Assembly (NCBI GenBank): GCA_003254925.1
Contig: QANZ01011162.1
Span: forward strand, 71,607 to 135,606
Direction of reading: 5' to 3'
DNA length: 64,000 nucleotides
Source of the DNA: Chamaecrista fasciculata
Taxonomy: Eukaryota; Streptophyta; Magnoliopsida; Fabales; Fabaceae
The stretch's first letter is position 1; every line of letters begins with the position of its first letter. The position numbers and the translations under genes were made by a program. The notes under the pieces were generated by a model. The model was given only the letters and a program-made list of their open reading frames with translations. It was not told the origin of the DNA and did not search any database. Below are positions 12,428 to 25,085 of the stretch, in pieces.

Positions 12428-14016
12428 AGAGATAAAAAGAAAAATGTCAAATTCTATCCCTTTGCGTGTAAGGGACTGAAGGTGAAGGTAGATATAGCAA
12501 AAGTAAAAAAAAAAAAAAAAAAAANAAAAAAAAGGCAGCTTTTATAGCTGAATTTTTTTCCAATGCATTCTTTTTTTTTTTCTTTATTTTCATGTTCAGT
12601 AGCTCTGAGAATTGTTGAATTTTGATTTTAGAAAGTAAAGTATTAGTTATTCTTAAGCTTCAATCCTCCTCCTCTGGACATTGACTCATTTTAATGTTTC
12701 TAATATCTTTGCTATAAGGTTTCTTGGTAAGTGTAAGACACATGGTAAAAGTTGTGCCTAATCAATCACTACATAGAGTGAATATTAAAGATATCTTTTT
12801 GTATTACTAATTATATAAAAGAGAATATAAAGCTTATAGTTAGAGAAATCTTATAGCAAAGATATAAAAAATTTAGACTTGTGTGATTCTCTCTTGTGAA
12901 AACAATTTTTTATTCTTAATCACAGAAACAAAAACATCTGTTTGATAACATTATTTTTTTATTTGGTTTTAAAATTCAAAACATCAAATTGTATTTTAAT
13001 CTAAAAAACAAAAAAGTACTAAATGTTCTGAACTTGTAAAATAATTTTAAAATTTTGTTTTTAGAAATGGGAATCAAACAAGCCTTTTATCTAAGTTTCT
13101 TCTTTTTCTTAATGCTCGCTGTGAATAACTCTTTACTTGCATATACTGTGGAAAATAGTTAATTGGTAAATCAATTGAATATTGTGAAGACAAGATTTTA
13201 TTTAGTAATTTCTAGTGTTAAAAACAAGTATTATATTTGTGTATTAAAGATAGACATGATTAAGTTTGATCTATTATGGAAAGATATTGTTAAGTAGCCA
13301 AGTTTAAAGTTACAGCAAATTCATAATCATCCACGTTGAATTCTTTAAAATATATTCATGGCCAACCAATTACTATTCTAACCAATTTGATGGTTGTTTC
13401 CTATTCCACAAGAGAGGTTCATTCCTTTATTCAAGATTAGAAACCTAAAGGATGAAAGCATGTATGCATATATGTATGTGAAATGTATTTATTTATTAAG
13501 GACAAAAAGTGTGTTTACTGTTATGAATGGTTCAAAAGAAAAAAGTGAAAATAAAACAGGGTGGTATTTTTCAAAGTAGGATAAGGTGGCAGAGTTAGAA
13601 AAGCAGTAGTAGTAGTAGAGAGGCTTTATTCTGTGGCTTTGTTTGTTTGCTTAGGTTTTGGAGAGAGAGAGAGAGAGAGAGAGAATGGCAGCTTTGTTGA
13701 ACCAAACAGATAGGTAGACAGAGATATGGAGAGAAAAGGGCTCACAAACTAGTACTTTAGATTTTGTATGCATGTTGGTTTGCATGTTTCTAGGGATCGC
13801 TGTAACCTTTTCCTTTTTTCTATTATCACTACATTTTCACACAATACCACCCTCATCACTCACACTCCTCTTTTATTCAAAGTTCAAACTCTTAACTCAC
13901 CTTCTTTATATGAATTCTTTTCAATTTATTTTAGTTTTTCTAATATCTTAAGGAATGGTATATTAATTGAACCAACATATTTTGATTTTAGTGGAAGAGA
14001 CTGTTCTTTAATAAAA
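12428..14016. other. GIP1-like 3' UTR and intergenic DNA, no gene seen
   Basis: A long poly-A run with one n (12506-12533) follows the stop codon, in the 3' UTR or just beyond. A (GA)n microsatellite is at 13661-13684. I see no supported coding region or element boundary. Confidence 0.45.
13661..13684. repeat. (GA)n microsatellite
   Basis: About twelve uninterrupted GA units. Confidence 0.95.
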
Positions 14017-14372
14017 GGGTAAATTATATTTTGGTACCCTGTTCTTTAAAAAATGATATTTTGGTACCCTGTTCTTTGAAAAGTGACATTTTGGTACCCT
14101 GTTTTTTGCACTGTTAACACTTTGGCACCTTAAAAAAGATAGAAGAAGGTAACAAATCATGAAAGAACTGAGTACCAAAGTGAAATTGGTCCATAGAATA
14201 GGGTACCAAAGTGTTAATGGTGCAAAGAACATGGTATCAAAATGTCACTTTTGAAAGAACAGGGTACTAAAGTGTTAACGGTATAAAGAACAGAGTACCA
14301 AAGTGTCACTTTTGAAAGAACATGGCACCAAAGTTAAATCAATCCATAAAACAGGGTACCAAAATGTAGTTT

Positions 14373-17300
14373 TTTTTGGTAGAAAATGAGTAATTGTATT
14401 AAAAGGAACAAGAGTACAACATCTTAGAACAGATTACAACATAAAGGGAACTGAAATACATGAGAAAGATACTTAAAGAGCCTAAAAGAAGCAGAATTAC
14501 AGAAAAGAGAATAGAACAGAGAGATGACACAAAGCAACTACAGAAAAAACAAAACATAACATAGACCAAAGACAGTCAAGACAACCCAACTATGGGGGCT
14601 TCCTCCTACAAAAATGCCGAGGGTTTCTTAGAACTCCTATTTCCATGTAGTTAGAAAGAAATATGAGAGATAAGAATGGAGGAGGAATTGATTCAAAAAC
14701 AGTGAATTGAAGCTGAGTAGTTCTCCCATGATTTACCAAAGCATCAGCACAAGAGTTAGCTTCCCTCAAAATATGGTGTATGTGGCATTCATCCAGCTGC
14801 ATGATAAGGTATCTGCAATTTGCAAGTAAAGTGGAGAGAGGGTGATGAGCTAAATCTGTAGAACAAGTGATTAGATTCTTGGAAATAAGTGAGTCTGTCT
14901 CAACAATGAGCTTCTTGATATTTAAAGAAAGAGCAAGTTCTATTCCTTTCATGATACCCCAAAGTTCAGCAGTAAGTGAGGTTCCATAACCGACAAAGGC
15001 ACTAAAACCTGCAATCCAATTGCCATTATAATCCCTCAAAATACCACCTGCACCAATGAGATTCTCTTTGGCAGAACCATCAACATTAAGTTTCAGAAAA
15101 TTATTATTAGGTCTCTGCCAATAAATTGAAGATCGGGTAGGATTTAAAGAGGAAGAAGGAGGGAGAGAAGGTGCTTGATTTAGGCAAAAGAATTCAGTAG
15201 CATTGAAGAGAGCTAGATTAATAATATTGGAAGAGGAGGTATGTTTATTTTTAAAGATAATAGCATTTCTGGAGGACATTTAATTGAAGACCAATATGAA
15301 CATTAAGATTAAAATCATGCAAAGTATAGGGGCCATGGAAACGAGAGTGTAAGGGATCATTTGGCAGCCAATTTCCAAACCAAAAAGAGGTATTTAAGTC
15401 ATTTTTAATGATAGATTTGAGACCAAGATCAAGAAGGTATGAACCTTTTTTAATGCTTCTACAAATGAAGGATCTAGAATGAGAAAGTCTGGACAAATCA
15501 TGCCCATATTTGGCAAGTAAGACTTTAGAGAAAAGAGAAGTGCGGATTATTTTGGTTTCCCAATTTAATTTAGCCATAAAATAAGCATTAACTAGGGAGG
15601 CTTTTCTAATACCTAGCCCCCCCCCCCCCATGTGTTTTGGTCTAGTAGTGATTGTATTCCAATTCAGTAAGTGACATTTTCTATTATTGACAGAATGATT
15701 CCAGAAGAAACAGCGCGCAAGTTTATCAATTTGTTGATGGATTTTACTGGGAAGATGAAAAACATTCATGTAATAGTTGGGGATGGTGATCATAGTGGAT
15801 TTAATAAGCTGTACTCTACCAGCTAGAGATAGACATCCCAATTTCCAAGACTGTAATTTGTTATTAATTTTATCAAGTATAAAGGTGAAATCAGTATTTT
15901 TATAAAGAGGTTTTAGTGGAAAACCGAGATAGGAGCCTAGAGTATTTGAGAAATTTAAATTGATAATACGGGAGAGGGTAGGTCTAATGTTAGTTGAAAC
16001 AGTGGGGGAGAATCATATTTTGGATTTTTCCCTATTTATTTGAAGACCAGAAATAGTTGAGAAGAGTTCTAGAGCTTTTGAAATGGAAGAGCAGCATTTT
16101 TTAGTGGCTTTAGCAAATAAAATAATGTCATCAGCAAAAAGATGTGATAATTTTAAATTAGAGCCCCGAAAAGTGAAAGGTGTCCATTTTTGAGTAGTAA
16201 CTTCTTGATTAATAAGATGAGTTAGGAGTTCCATGGCAATAATAAAGAGGTATGGTGAAATAGGGTCACCCTACTTGATGCCTCTTGTAGGTTTGAAGGG
16301 GAGGTTTTTAAAACCATTGATGAGAGGATGGTAAGAAGTTTGTTGAAGGCAGGATCGAATAAGAGTGATCCAAGGGGAAGGGAAGTTCAATCTTTGAAGC
16401 ATTATTTAAGTCAATTTTAACCATGAGCCAACCAGTTTTGGACTTAGAGTGAAACATAGAGTGTTGAATTTCTTGAGTAGTAACAAAGAGGTCAGCTGTT
16501 TGCTTTCCTTTTTGGAAAGCTCCTTGGAAAGGGGTGATGATTTTGTGAAGAATAAGCTTTAACCTATCAGCAAGAAGTTTACTGAGGATCTTGTAATGAG
16601 TGGTGCAAAGGCCAATAGGCCGAAGATGCCTAGGTTTAGAAACAGTGCTTGTTTTTGGTATTAGAGCAAGAAGAGTATCCCCCCAAGAACTAGGAATTGT
16701 CCAAGAGTTAAAGATATTATTAATTTCCCTAAAGATGTGGGATTTGGTGGTTTCCCAGCTTTTTTGGTAGAATAAGGCATTGAGCCCATCAATACCGGGT
16801 GCTTTAGTGGGGTGCATATTAAAGACTACTGACCTAATCTCATGTTCAGTTGGAGGCAAGAGAAGGGCAGTATGATCAGATTGAGAAAGATATGGAAGAG
16901 TAGTGGGGAAAGAAGGGGCAGAAAAGGGAGTTGGAGTGGTATAAGAGGTTTGGAAGAAGTTATATATAGTATTGCGAATTTGAAGAGGGTCATAAGTAAT
17001 GCTCCCATCATCTAACTTAAGGTTGCTAATTTTGTTCCTCCTTCTCCTAGTAATAGCAGAAACATGAAAAAAGGTTGTATTCTGATCCCCTAAGGAAAGC
17101 CAGTTAACTCTAGATTTGGCAAACCATAACTGTTCTTCATCCTGAAGTAAAAGAGTGATTTTTTTTTTTGAAGTTCTGTTTCTAGTAGAAGAAGCTGCGG
17201 GGTATTGTTATGAGAAAGACATTTTTGAATACCTTGCAAACGACGTAAAATAATTTTCTTTTCATGGAAAATATTTTTGAAGTGTAGTTTACTCCAAGTG

Positions 17301-17587
17301 ATGGCTGCAGATTTAAAAGAAGAGAGAGTTGTTTCAAAATCGTTAAAGTCCTGGTTCCAAATATCTTTAACCAAAATTTGAAAACTTGGGTGGGAGATCC
17401 AAAGTGTTCAAGACGAAATGGTTTTATACCAGAAAAAGCAAGAGGATTAGTTTTTAAGAGAAGGGGACAGTGATCTAAACGTATACAAGATAAATGAAAA
17501 ACTTTTGTGTTAGGAAACAGTTGAAGCCATAAGGGAGAAGCATGTCCTCTATCTATACGTGTCCTAATAATGTTATGATGGTCCCTC
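14373..17587 (-). mobile_element. 5'-truncated L1-type LINE retrotransposon
   Basis: A 15 bp direct repeat, accaaaatgtagttt, flanks the insert exactly (14358-14372 and 17588-17602). The 3' end is at the left, with a short A tail (T run to 14377 on the + strand). The 5' end is truncated inside the endonuclease domain. Order on the - strand is endonuclease C-terminus, reverse transcriptase, zf-RVT-like region, RNase H and 3' UTR, as in plant L1 elements. ORF1 and most of the endonuclease are absent, which is typical of incomplete target-primed reverse transcription. Confidence 0.92.
14590..17587 (-). pseudogene. LINE ORF2 remnant: endonuclease tail, reverse transcriptase, RNase H
   Basis: The coding pieces are broken by frameshifts and stops. 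About 17400-17587 gives the endonuclease tail (RIDRGHASPLWLQLFPNTKV, then RLDHCPLLL). Next, 16308-16859 gives the early RT motifs (HPTKAPGIDGLNALFYQKSW; RPIGLCTTHYKILSKLLADR; FQGAFQKGKQTADLF). The RT catalytic motif FADD is in 16013-16234. A zf-RVT-like segment is at 15251-15841 (GCLSLAGRVQLIKSTM; WFGNWLPNDPL). Finally 14590-15279 gives an RVT_3-type RNase H (LNVDGSAKENLIGAGGILRD; TAELWGIMKGIELAL; VETDS; REANSCADALVNHG). Motif A is degraded (KIDLNNASKIE). Several in-frame breaks mean no functional protein is expected. Confidence 0.9.
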
Positions 17588-17605
17588 ACCAAAATGTAGT
17601 TTACC

Positions 17606-18214
17606 TTTTATAAAATGGTGAATTCAAGTTCAAGTTGTTGCTAAAAGAAGTATCTATTTTTAATACTTGACTGTTCTAAATATGATTATTTTCAATGAAA
17701 AATATCTATGAAAAATCAGAAAAAGGAAAAAGAAAAAAGAGATGCATATTGTTTAACCTTTAAGATGTAACTATGTATTGATCACCAATATATTATTTTA
17801 AAAAAAAAATCATTTTACTTTCTTACACTTCTTTCTCTCTGTCTCTCCTAAGTTTAGTTTGTAACTTGGCATGGTGGTGTGTCAGCAATGTAAACTACAT
17901 AACTTTCCAACTCATTCTTGGCGTGGGAGATTCTCCTTGTACAGAATGCTAGGCAAATTAAAGCATCCACTTACTATAAAAGGATAGTTTTATGCACAAC
18001 GATTAATACCTTTTTAAGAGCTTAAATTTTGTCCTTGGTTCTTGCACTTCAAAACTCTAATTTTTTTTAATTCCATAATTAATTCAATGAATTAATGGTA
18101 AATAATTAAAAACAATATTTTCATTTTGCATCTACTTAATATCACTTTAGTCCACCTTCTTTTTCTCTCTAATCTTTTTTTTTGAAAGAATCAAAATTCT
18201 CAAAGAAAAAAAAT
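17606..18214. other. Intergenic DNA, no gene seen
   Basis: AT-rich sequence with poly-A and poly-T runs. Nothing supportable found. Confidence 0.4.
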
Positions 18215-18565
18215 GCTAAATGAATGATTTTGTCTATGAAAGATGAAATTTTTTTAATTTAGTCTATAAAAAATAAAATTATAATATTTTAATTCTTTAA
18301 GAATACATTTACAATCAATTTAGTCTTTTTAATAATACATTAGTTCAAATTTAACGGCTAATATAATTTTATTATGTTAAGTATGATATCAATAGGATTT
18401 AGAATCACATTGCATTATTTGTTATAAAATCTTAGTTAGTGTCTTTAACAAATGATTAAATTGATGGTATTGGCATCTTTCAGGGACTAAATCTTATAAT
18501 TTTAGTTTTCAAAGACTAAATTAAAAAATCTACCATCTTTCAAGCACTAAATCATTAATTTACTC
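18215..18565. mobile_element. Palindromic MITE-like element, family E
   Basis: The left gctaaatgaatgatttt mirrors the right end (aaatcattaatttactc), with inner taatttagtc and gactaaatta arms. It resembles the element in intron 9 of the GIP1-like gene. Confidence 0.5.
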
Positions 18566-18684
18566 TAATTAATATTAGGAAATTCTTACTATTGCTGAAA
18601 AGAAAGATCAATCTCAAAATGGGCCATATTGCATTAAAGCAATCTATAATTTTGAATGAAGATAACCATATATATATATCTATA

Positions 18685-19049
18685 TCTATACTATATTATA
18701 TGGCTCCACCCCTTATGGTTGGTCAAAAATAGTGAATTAAAAAATTAAAAAAGAAAACAAAAATCACTCACTCTCTCTCCCACTCACTCTTCCCACTTCT
18801 TTAAAAAAAATAAATGAAATAAAAAAAATGCAAAAAACAATTAAAAATTAAAAATGCCACCACTCTCTCCCCACTCACTCTCCCCATATGAAGTAATTTC
18901 AAATTGGTCCTAAATATTTTATAATTTCTCAAATTGGTCCCAAACTTACTCTTTTATCAATATAAAAATTTAATATAATCTTCAAATTTAAATCAATTCA
19001 AACGTTACATGCATATTGGCGTGCCCGTTAGGGCACGCCAAGCCCCTAG
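18685..19049 (+). mobile_element. Short non-autonomous Helitron
   Basis: The 5' end is TCTATACTATATTATATGGC, preceded by A. The 3' end has a perfect hairpin, ggcgtgccc-gtta-gggcacgcc (19018-19039), then six bases and CTAG (19046-19049) followed by T. TC start, hairpin, CTRR end and insertion between A and T are the diagnostic Helitron features. At 365 bp it encodes no Rep/helicase. The interior is AT-rich with two cactcactctc-type tracts. Confidence 0.8.
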
Positions 19050-19448
19050 TATACATATATGCGTGCATGGTGTGACCCACGAATTGAAATGAAGTTTGAG
19101 AAGAAATATATAATGATGGAAGCATATGGTGGATTATGGCCTGCATGCCTCCATATTGCAAATGAACACACACACATCCATGTTTAATTTGCAAACAGGC
19201 GTTTGTGTATATATATATATATATTTAGTGTGGGATGAAGGAGATGTCATATAAGGTTGATGCATCTTTTTGAAAAAAAAGAGAGAAGAGAATGATACAA
19301 ATTTCACATCTACTGTTGTACGTGGATGCCACCAAAAATTGTCATTCCTCATTGGTACTACACTTATTAACACTGGCCAACACTCCAATACTACTTCTAT
19401 AGCTACCACTTTCCCTCATATACGTAGCATGAATCATTTTATGTAATA
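19050..19448. other. Intergenic DNA, no gene seen
   Basis: Contains an AT microsatellite at 19208-19225. No supported coding region. Confidence 0.4.
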
Positions 19449-20165
19449 GGTGAAATAGTCATCTTTATCCTCAAACTATGGAATCCATTTCATGTTGATC
19501 TTAAAACTATTTGTGTTTCATACTTTCATTTTGGTCATTAAAATTTCACATTTGTTTTCTCATTAATTGAAAATGTGATTTCTTTTGATTTCTACCTTTA
19601 TTTTTAACTTGGATAGTTGTGATAGACTATTTCTCTCTCATATGTATTATATAATAAGTGAGTTGGTAAAGAGGGGATTGGATCCTCTGCATTTCCAAGC
19701 ATTTTTTGTGGAGTTAGAGAGAGAAAGGAAGATGAAGAGAGAAAAAATGTGGATCCAATGAAATAATAATATGTAGGACTCACATTTTCTCTTTCTCTCT
19801 ATTCTTTTTTCTTCATTTCTCTCTCATACTCTACAAGAAATGTAGAGGATCCATTTTTGGTAAAGAGACAATAAAAAAATCTTTCTTTTGGAGATAAATT
19901 TGTAATTATTTTTTTTAAGAGTGAAAATGTTTATTTTTATCTTTGCATGCTAACTCACTTATTATAATATATGAGAGATAAATGACATATCTCAACTGTT
20001 CAGATTAAAAATAATAATAGAAACCAAATTAAATCACATTTTGAAATAAAGGTATAAGTGTATAACAAATGTGAAATTTTGAGGATCACAACGAAATAAA
20101 AACTAAGTTTATGACTAAAATAAAATTGACCCTATAGTTTCAGGACCAAAAATGACTATTTGACC
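19449..20165. mobile_element. Palindromic MULE-like element with a nested element
   Basis: The left ggtgaaatagtcatcttta mirrors the right end (aaaaatgactatttgacc). Flanks are tatgtaata (19440-19448) and tatataata (20166-20174), a 9 bp duplication with one mismatch. A second palindromic element sits inside at 19674-19856. Confidence 0.65.
19674..19856. mobile_element. Nested palindromic element, family F (ggatcctctgcatt ends)
   Basis: The left ggattggatcctctgcatt mirrors the right aatgtagaggatccatttt. An 11 bp direct repeat, ttggtaaagag, flanks it exactly (19663-19673 and 19857-19867). The arms contain inverted agagagagaaa tracts and a gtgggtcc-like core. Relatives are at 43216-43385, 39448-39735 and 51190-51345. 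Confidence 0.7.
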
Positions 20166-21683
20166 TATATAATATATATACACTAAATCATGCAATGATG
20201 CAATACCATTCACCTTGATCACTTCATCATTGGCATTGCTTCCTCAAATTTTAGCATTATTAATTAATTTCTAAACCAAACAGTTACGTTATATAAAATG
20301 TGTCATAAGGGATAATCCTTATTGAAAACAATCATATTATTCAAAGTATTGTTAAAAACATTAAATGTAACTATTTCTCCAAAAAAAAATTGCTTTTATC
20401 ACTTTGCGGAAGATTAACTCATTCTCCTATATATGAGATTATCCCATTGATTGTCCCCCATTGTCACGCTTCACATTAATTAACACAAAGTTTATTAATG
20501 ATGTTAAATACTTAAGTTTCCGTACGTCCAAAAGGTAAAAACATTTAACAAACTAATTAATTATGTGAACCGTGTGTTCATTAATTATGTGTAAACAAAT
20601 TAATTAATGGTAGACGATCATCATAATATATAGTATTGACTACGAACAATAAAAAAACATAATTGACATAGTGATTCATATGTGGATTTACACACATATA
20701 TATGTACGTAATATGGACTAATGGTGTCTAATCCAATGGGATTGATAGATAGATAATGTTGAAAGACTGAATATTATACATTCGTAAAGGAATTTTTTTT
20801 TGATACATTCTTAACAGGGATGATGATGGCAAACGAAACATGGGTGAAAGTGACATTTTTTCTTTTCTAATGACAAGCAAGTAATCTTTTAAAATTAGAT
20901 TAAATTACATATATATGACAGTTCTTTTATTTCAAAATTACACTCAAATCACCTCACATTTAGCACATGATATTATGAAACTTTTTCTTTATTTTCATTC
21001 AATATGAAATTTTAAATTTATTCTTATGGAAACTAAGTAAAAATAACAAAAAAAATTCGTAGAAGGGATCCATAATTTCATTAAGTAGCCTGGAAAAATA
21101 TCAATTTTTCAATATATATATCAATAAGGCTATATGTAACTAATAATCCTTACATTTATATTAAATGTATTTTAATCAAAATTTAAGAGGAATACAGGGT
21201 TTTGGGTCCCCAAAATGGTAATTGGTAATGATCTGAATGGAATCTTAATTCCTACACAATTATTTTTGTTGTCCAAACCCATCATCTCTGAAAGGAATAT
21301 TCCTCCACTTTAAGTAAAAGGTTATTTTCTATTCTAGAGTTTACCATGTATAATAGGGTCCTCTAGTCACCACACATCATTTGCTTCAAATTTAAAATTT
21401 GGTATTATATTCCTCATTCTTTCATTGAATATGTATTTTTAATTATAATAAGTATATATGAAGAAGGGCTCAAGCTTCTATTATTAGATCTAGAATAAAA
21501 TTCATCTATTTGATTGTTTAGAGAGAATTACTTAAGAGATATATAAGAATGTGGCAAAAAAATGTGACATTTTTTTAATTTCAAGCTTCTATATTTATTA
21601 TTCAAATTTTGGTAAGAAAATTTTACTCAGCTGAAGCTTCAGACGCTGGAGAATGCATGGAGATCACAAAAGAAAAAAAATAA
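20166..21683. other. Intergenic AT-rich DNA, no gene seen
   Basis: Many short AT tracts and open frames too short to support. No element boundary recognised. Confidence 0.4.
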
Positions 21684-22291
21684 GTGTAAAATACAGGAAA
21701 GGTACCTGTGGTTTAGCCTAATCTCACTTTTATGACTTGTGATTTCAAAAGTTGCACATAAGGTACCTGTGTGTTTCGCCGTTAAACAGAAGCAGTACTT
21801 GTGTAATTTTCCGTTAAAGAAAGGGTTGTTTTGCTATTTTGGCCAAATTTTGGGGGGCAAAAAAGTAATTTTGATGTAAGGAGACAGAGGCTAGATCCAT
21901 AGTATTGCCCAAAAACATTTAAATTCTTTCAAAACAGTCGCTAAAACTCAAAAGTTCTAGAAATAGAGATTTTTGAAAAAAATTATATTGTTGGATTCAT
22001 TGAAAATAGTAGGTTCCAAATATATATTTTCCTTTCAAAAATATTATATCTATAATTTATTATTTCTTACTCAAAAGTGTCTTATAATAAAATTAAAATG
22101 AAACACGGATAAAATTTTTTTGTCAGGTTGCTATCAAAATTTAACCACAAGCTCATAAGGACTTCTAGATTAACTACACAATTTACTTTTAAGTCAAATG
22201 CTAAGTCTAATGTCTAACATGGTACCTTGNAACCACACGTCATAAAAGTGAGATTAGGCCAAACCACGGGTACCTTTCCTGTATTTTACCC
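21684..22291. mobile_element. Palindromic element, family B (gtaaaatacaggaaaggtac ends)
   Basis: About 60 bp terminal inverted repeats: the left taaaatacaggaaaggtacc, then tgtggtttagcctaatctca, is mirrored at the right by gagattaggccaaaccacgg and tacctttcctgtatttta. The flanks are A-rich on both sides, so a duplication cannot be judged. One n at 22230. No coding capacity. Confidence 0.7.
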
Positions 22292-22449
22292 AAAAAAAAA
22301 ATAAAAATAGAGACAATTTTTTGCATAGATAAAACAAAAAAAATTATCACTCAAATATGAAATATCATGTGTAACTCTAGTTTCACTCAAGCATGATGAT
22401 ATCATTGGCCTCCCCTATCAAAACAATAAAACTCAAACTTAATTAGCAA

Positions 22450-22451
<2 letters not shown>

Positions 22452-22523
<72 letters not shown>
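22452..22523. repeat. Compound (CT)n-(AT)n microsatellite
   Basis: About 26 CT units followed by about 9 AT units, uninterrupted. Confidence 0.97.
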
Positions 22524-22957
22524 CTTCAATCCCTTCATACGTACTAAATAATTAATTATTTCTTGTCAAACGAAACTAATTAATTGAAAGTTGAGTGCCT
22601 CGTCGTCATAGCTTCCCATGATTACTATATGTGTATATAGATAGATATGTATGGGTTAATTATAATTAGTTTGTTGATGTTTAATTAATTAAAGACACAC
22701 TTTTGGGTGTTTGTGCTATAAAATTCATTGGCGCGGGATGCCTACATATATAAAGATGAATTTTTCTTGAGCCTCAAGGATATATATATATATATATATA
22801 AATAATTAGTATATTGAAACCAATTTTTTAAAAAAAAAGAAAAGAAAAGAAAAGAAAGAAAGATCAGTTGTACGAACAAGAAGGTTTTTCTAGCCTTTTA
22901 TTAGTTAATTAATTAACTTGTTCATTATATATATATATAGCAGCTAATTAAACTAAA

Positions 22958-23332
22958 GGTAAATTATACTTTGGTACCCTGTTCTATGGACCAATTTTAC
23001 TTTGGTAGTCTGTTCTTTATAAAGCGACACTTTAATATCCTATTCTTTGCACCGTTAACATTTTGGTACCATGTTCTTTCAAAAGTGACATTTTGGTACT
23101 CTATTCTTTGCACCATTAACACTTTAGTATCCTATTCTATGAACCAATTTCACATTGAAACCCTGTTCTTTCATGATTTGTTAACCTGTTATATCTTTGT
23201 TATGATAAAGTGTTAACGGTGCAAAGAGCAGAACATCAAAATATCACTTTGTACCAAAATATTAATGGTGCAAAGAACATAGTATCAAAGTGAAATCGGT
23301 TCATAAAACAAGATATCAAAGTGTAATTTACC
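22958..23332. mobile_element. Palindromic element, family A
   Basis: The left ggtaaattatactttggtac mirrors the right gtgtaatttacc. The interior has several tandem units of 'TTTGGTACC...TTCTTTGCACC' in the left arm with complements in the right. Same family as 5484-5749 and the element split by the LINE. Confidence 0.65.
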
Positions 23333-24089
23333 ATTAAATTAATCACACTTTTCTATCATTATTTGTGTTCGTTCGATCGATCCATCTAGCTCATGCTCTT
23401 GCTTTGTATGAATGAGAACATTTTCTTTCTTATATATATATATTGTATGCGTGTGTGTGATGAATATAATTATACCTTTTCTGCTTTGTTTCACTCCGTG
23501 TGTGTCTCCATCATCTCTTTATCTCTTCATATTAATAAAGTTTAATTAGCATCCACGGGAGCAATCATTGTGCAAATAAGCACAAACACATGCACCCACT
23601 AATTCTCTCTCTCATTTGATATGAATATATATATAGGCCCTATCTCTTCATATATATATAGAGACGTAGGTGAGTGACACGTACATTATGAATTTGATGA
23701 TTGATGGAGTGCTAATTCTTTGTCTACTTCAATAGTTCAATTTCATTATTCATTCTATTCTCTTACCGTGATGTTCATAATTATTTGGGTAGATTTTTTC
23801 ATTCATCTTGCTTTGGCAATATTTAGCCATTAATTTCACAATATAAATTTTAGGATAAATTATAAAAATGTTACCTTAACTATCCACATTTCTTTGTGCA
23901 TAAATAATTGATGGATGGTTCGTTTGTGCAATCTGTTGTCATGTATATGCGTATGCTTAATGTTCCAACCTTCTAAATGTTTCTATAAGTTTTGTGCCAA
24001 TAATGCCTAGTCTCTTGCACTTGAAATATATATATATATATATATATNTAATTTCTTTAGTTTCATTTTTGGTGAAGTTAATTTCTTTA
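23333..24089. other. Intergenic AT-rich DNA, no gene seen
   Basis: Several AT microsatellites (for example 24027-24050, with an n at 24048). No gene supported. Confidence 0.4.
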
Positions 24090-24275
24090 TTTTTTTTTTG
24101 TTTCCATAGGTATCCTCCACTCCGACAAGTTAAGGATTAATCTTTTACAGATTCTGAGCTCTATTTAAGGATCTGCCGCTGGCCAATTGATTGCTGCATA
24201 CACAAGGCGGGATTCAAACCCCCGACACTTGCTTAAGCGACCTAGTGAGCTGACCATTAAACCAACCAAACTTGA
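24090..24275 (-). mobile_element. tRNA-derived SINE, family 1
   Basis: On the - strand: an A-box-like taatggtcagctcactagg, a B-box-like ggggtttgaatcccgcc, a body with gcagcaatcaattggccagc, then a poly-A tail (T run at 24091-24101). The layout of pol III boxes, unrelated body and A tail is that of a plant SINE. I could not find a clear target-site duplication. Confidence 0.65.
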
Positions 24276-24642
24276 TTTAATTAATAAACTAAATAGCGTG
24301 TATCTCATTGTTTGTGTCTTTTTACCAGAGAACAAAACTCATATATATATATATATAGGCAAAAGTCCTATTTTGGTCCCTCAGTTATGCTCAATGTTTC
24401 AAATCGGTCCCTTAGTTATTTTTTGTTCCATATTGATCCCTCAGTTATCCAAAACTTGGCACAGTTGGTCCTTCAAACGTTTTCCATACATTTTTCCGTT
24501 AAAAAAAGGGAAAAATAAATTTTCATTCCCCAAAAGTTTTATTTTCTTATATTAAGGTCCTTTTCTTTTTATAATAGGATCAAAACGTAAGAAAAAGAAA
24601 TAAATTAAGATTTTAATTGAATTTGCCCACAAACACAACTTA

Positions 24643-24645
<3 letters not shown>

Positions 24646-24684
<39 letters not shown>
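24646..24684. repeat. (CT)n microsatellite upstream of the captured fragment
   Basis: About 19 CT units directly before the captured dioxygenase sequence. It may be captured 5' UTR, since such tracts are common there. Confidence 0.9.
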
Positions 24685-24688
<4 letters not shown>

Positions 24689-24692
24689 CCAC

Positions 24693-25085
24693 AGCGTCCC
24701 AGTTAGCCTTCTCGACAACATCAGGCGCGCGGGTCTCACCTTCTTCAGCGACTGCCCTATGTCGGAGAAGCTCTGAGTCGCCTGCGATTTCGGCTCCATC
24801 GCGTTGGAAGGGTACGGTAGTCAGATGCTTCTAAGTTCTGATCAGCCACAAAACGACGCCGTCCAAGTTTTGGATTGGAGAGATTACTTCGACCACCACA
24901 CTTTGCCCCTTTCTCGTTGAATCCCAAATCGATGGCCCGAATTCCCTTCCAGTTACAGAGAAGTGGTGGCCAAGTACAACGATGAAATGAAATCTCTAGC
25001 TCAGAAGTTATTGGGATTGATCTCCGAGAGTCTAAGCGTGCGATCGTCGTGTATTGAAGATGTCGTTGGGGATTTTTCCAGAATA
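24693..25085 (+). pseudogene. Captured fragment of a 2-oxoglutarate/Fe(II)-dependent dioxygenase gene
   Basis: One reading frame gives VPVSLLDNIRRAGLTFFSDC, then PMSEKL, a stop, ACDFGSIALEGYGSQMLLSS, then LDWRDYFDHHTLPLSR, a second stop, and NRWPEFPSSYREVVAKYNDE, MKSLAQKLLGLISESL and SSCIEDVVGDF. This is the N-terminal region (DIOX_N side) of plant DOXC-class 2OG dioxygenases. The Fe-binding HxD...H core, which lies further C-terminal in the family, is absent. Two in-frame stops and a frameshift near 25077 (after which QNITL-like residues appear in another frame) show it is dead. It lies between inverted repeats of a MULE and shows no intron-like interruption. The exact subfamily is not certain. 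Confidence 0.8.

Larger units (their letters stand above)
14017..17605. mobile_element. Family A palindromic element split by a LINE
   Basis: The left part (14017-14372) starts gggtaaattatattttgg and has several inverted TTTGGTACCCTG units. The right stub (17588-17605) ends tagtttacc, completing the element. The LINE at 14373-17587 separates the two, so without it this would be a roughly 370 bp element like 22958-23332. Confidence 0.65.
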
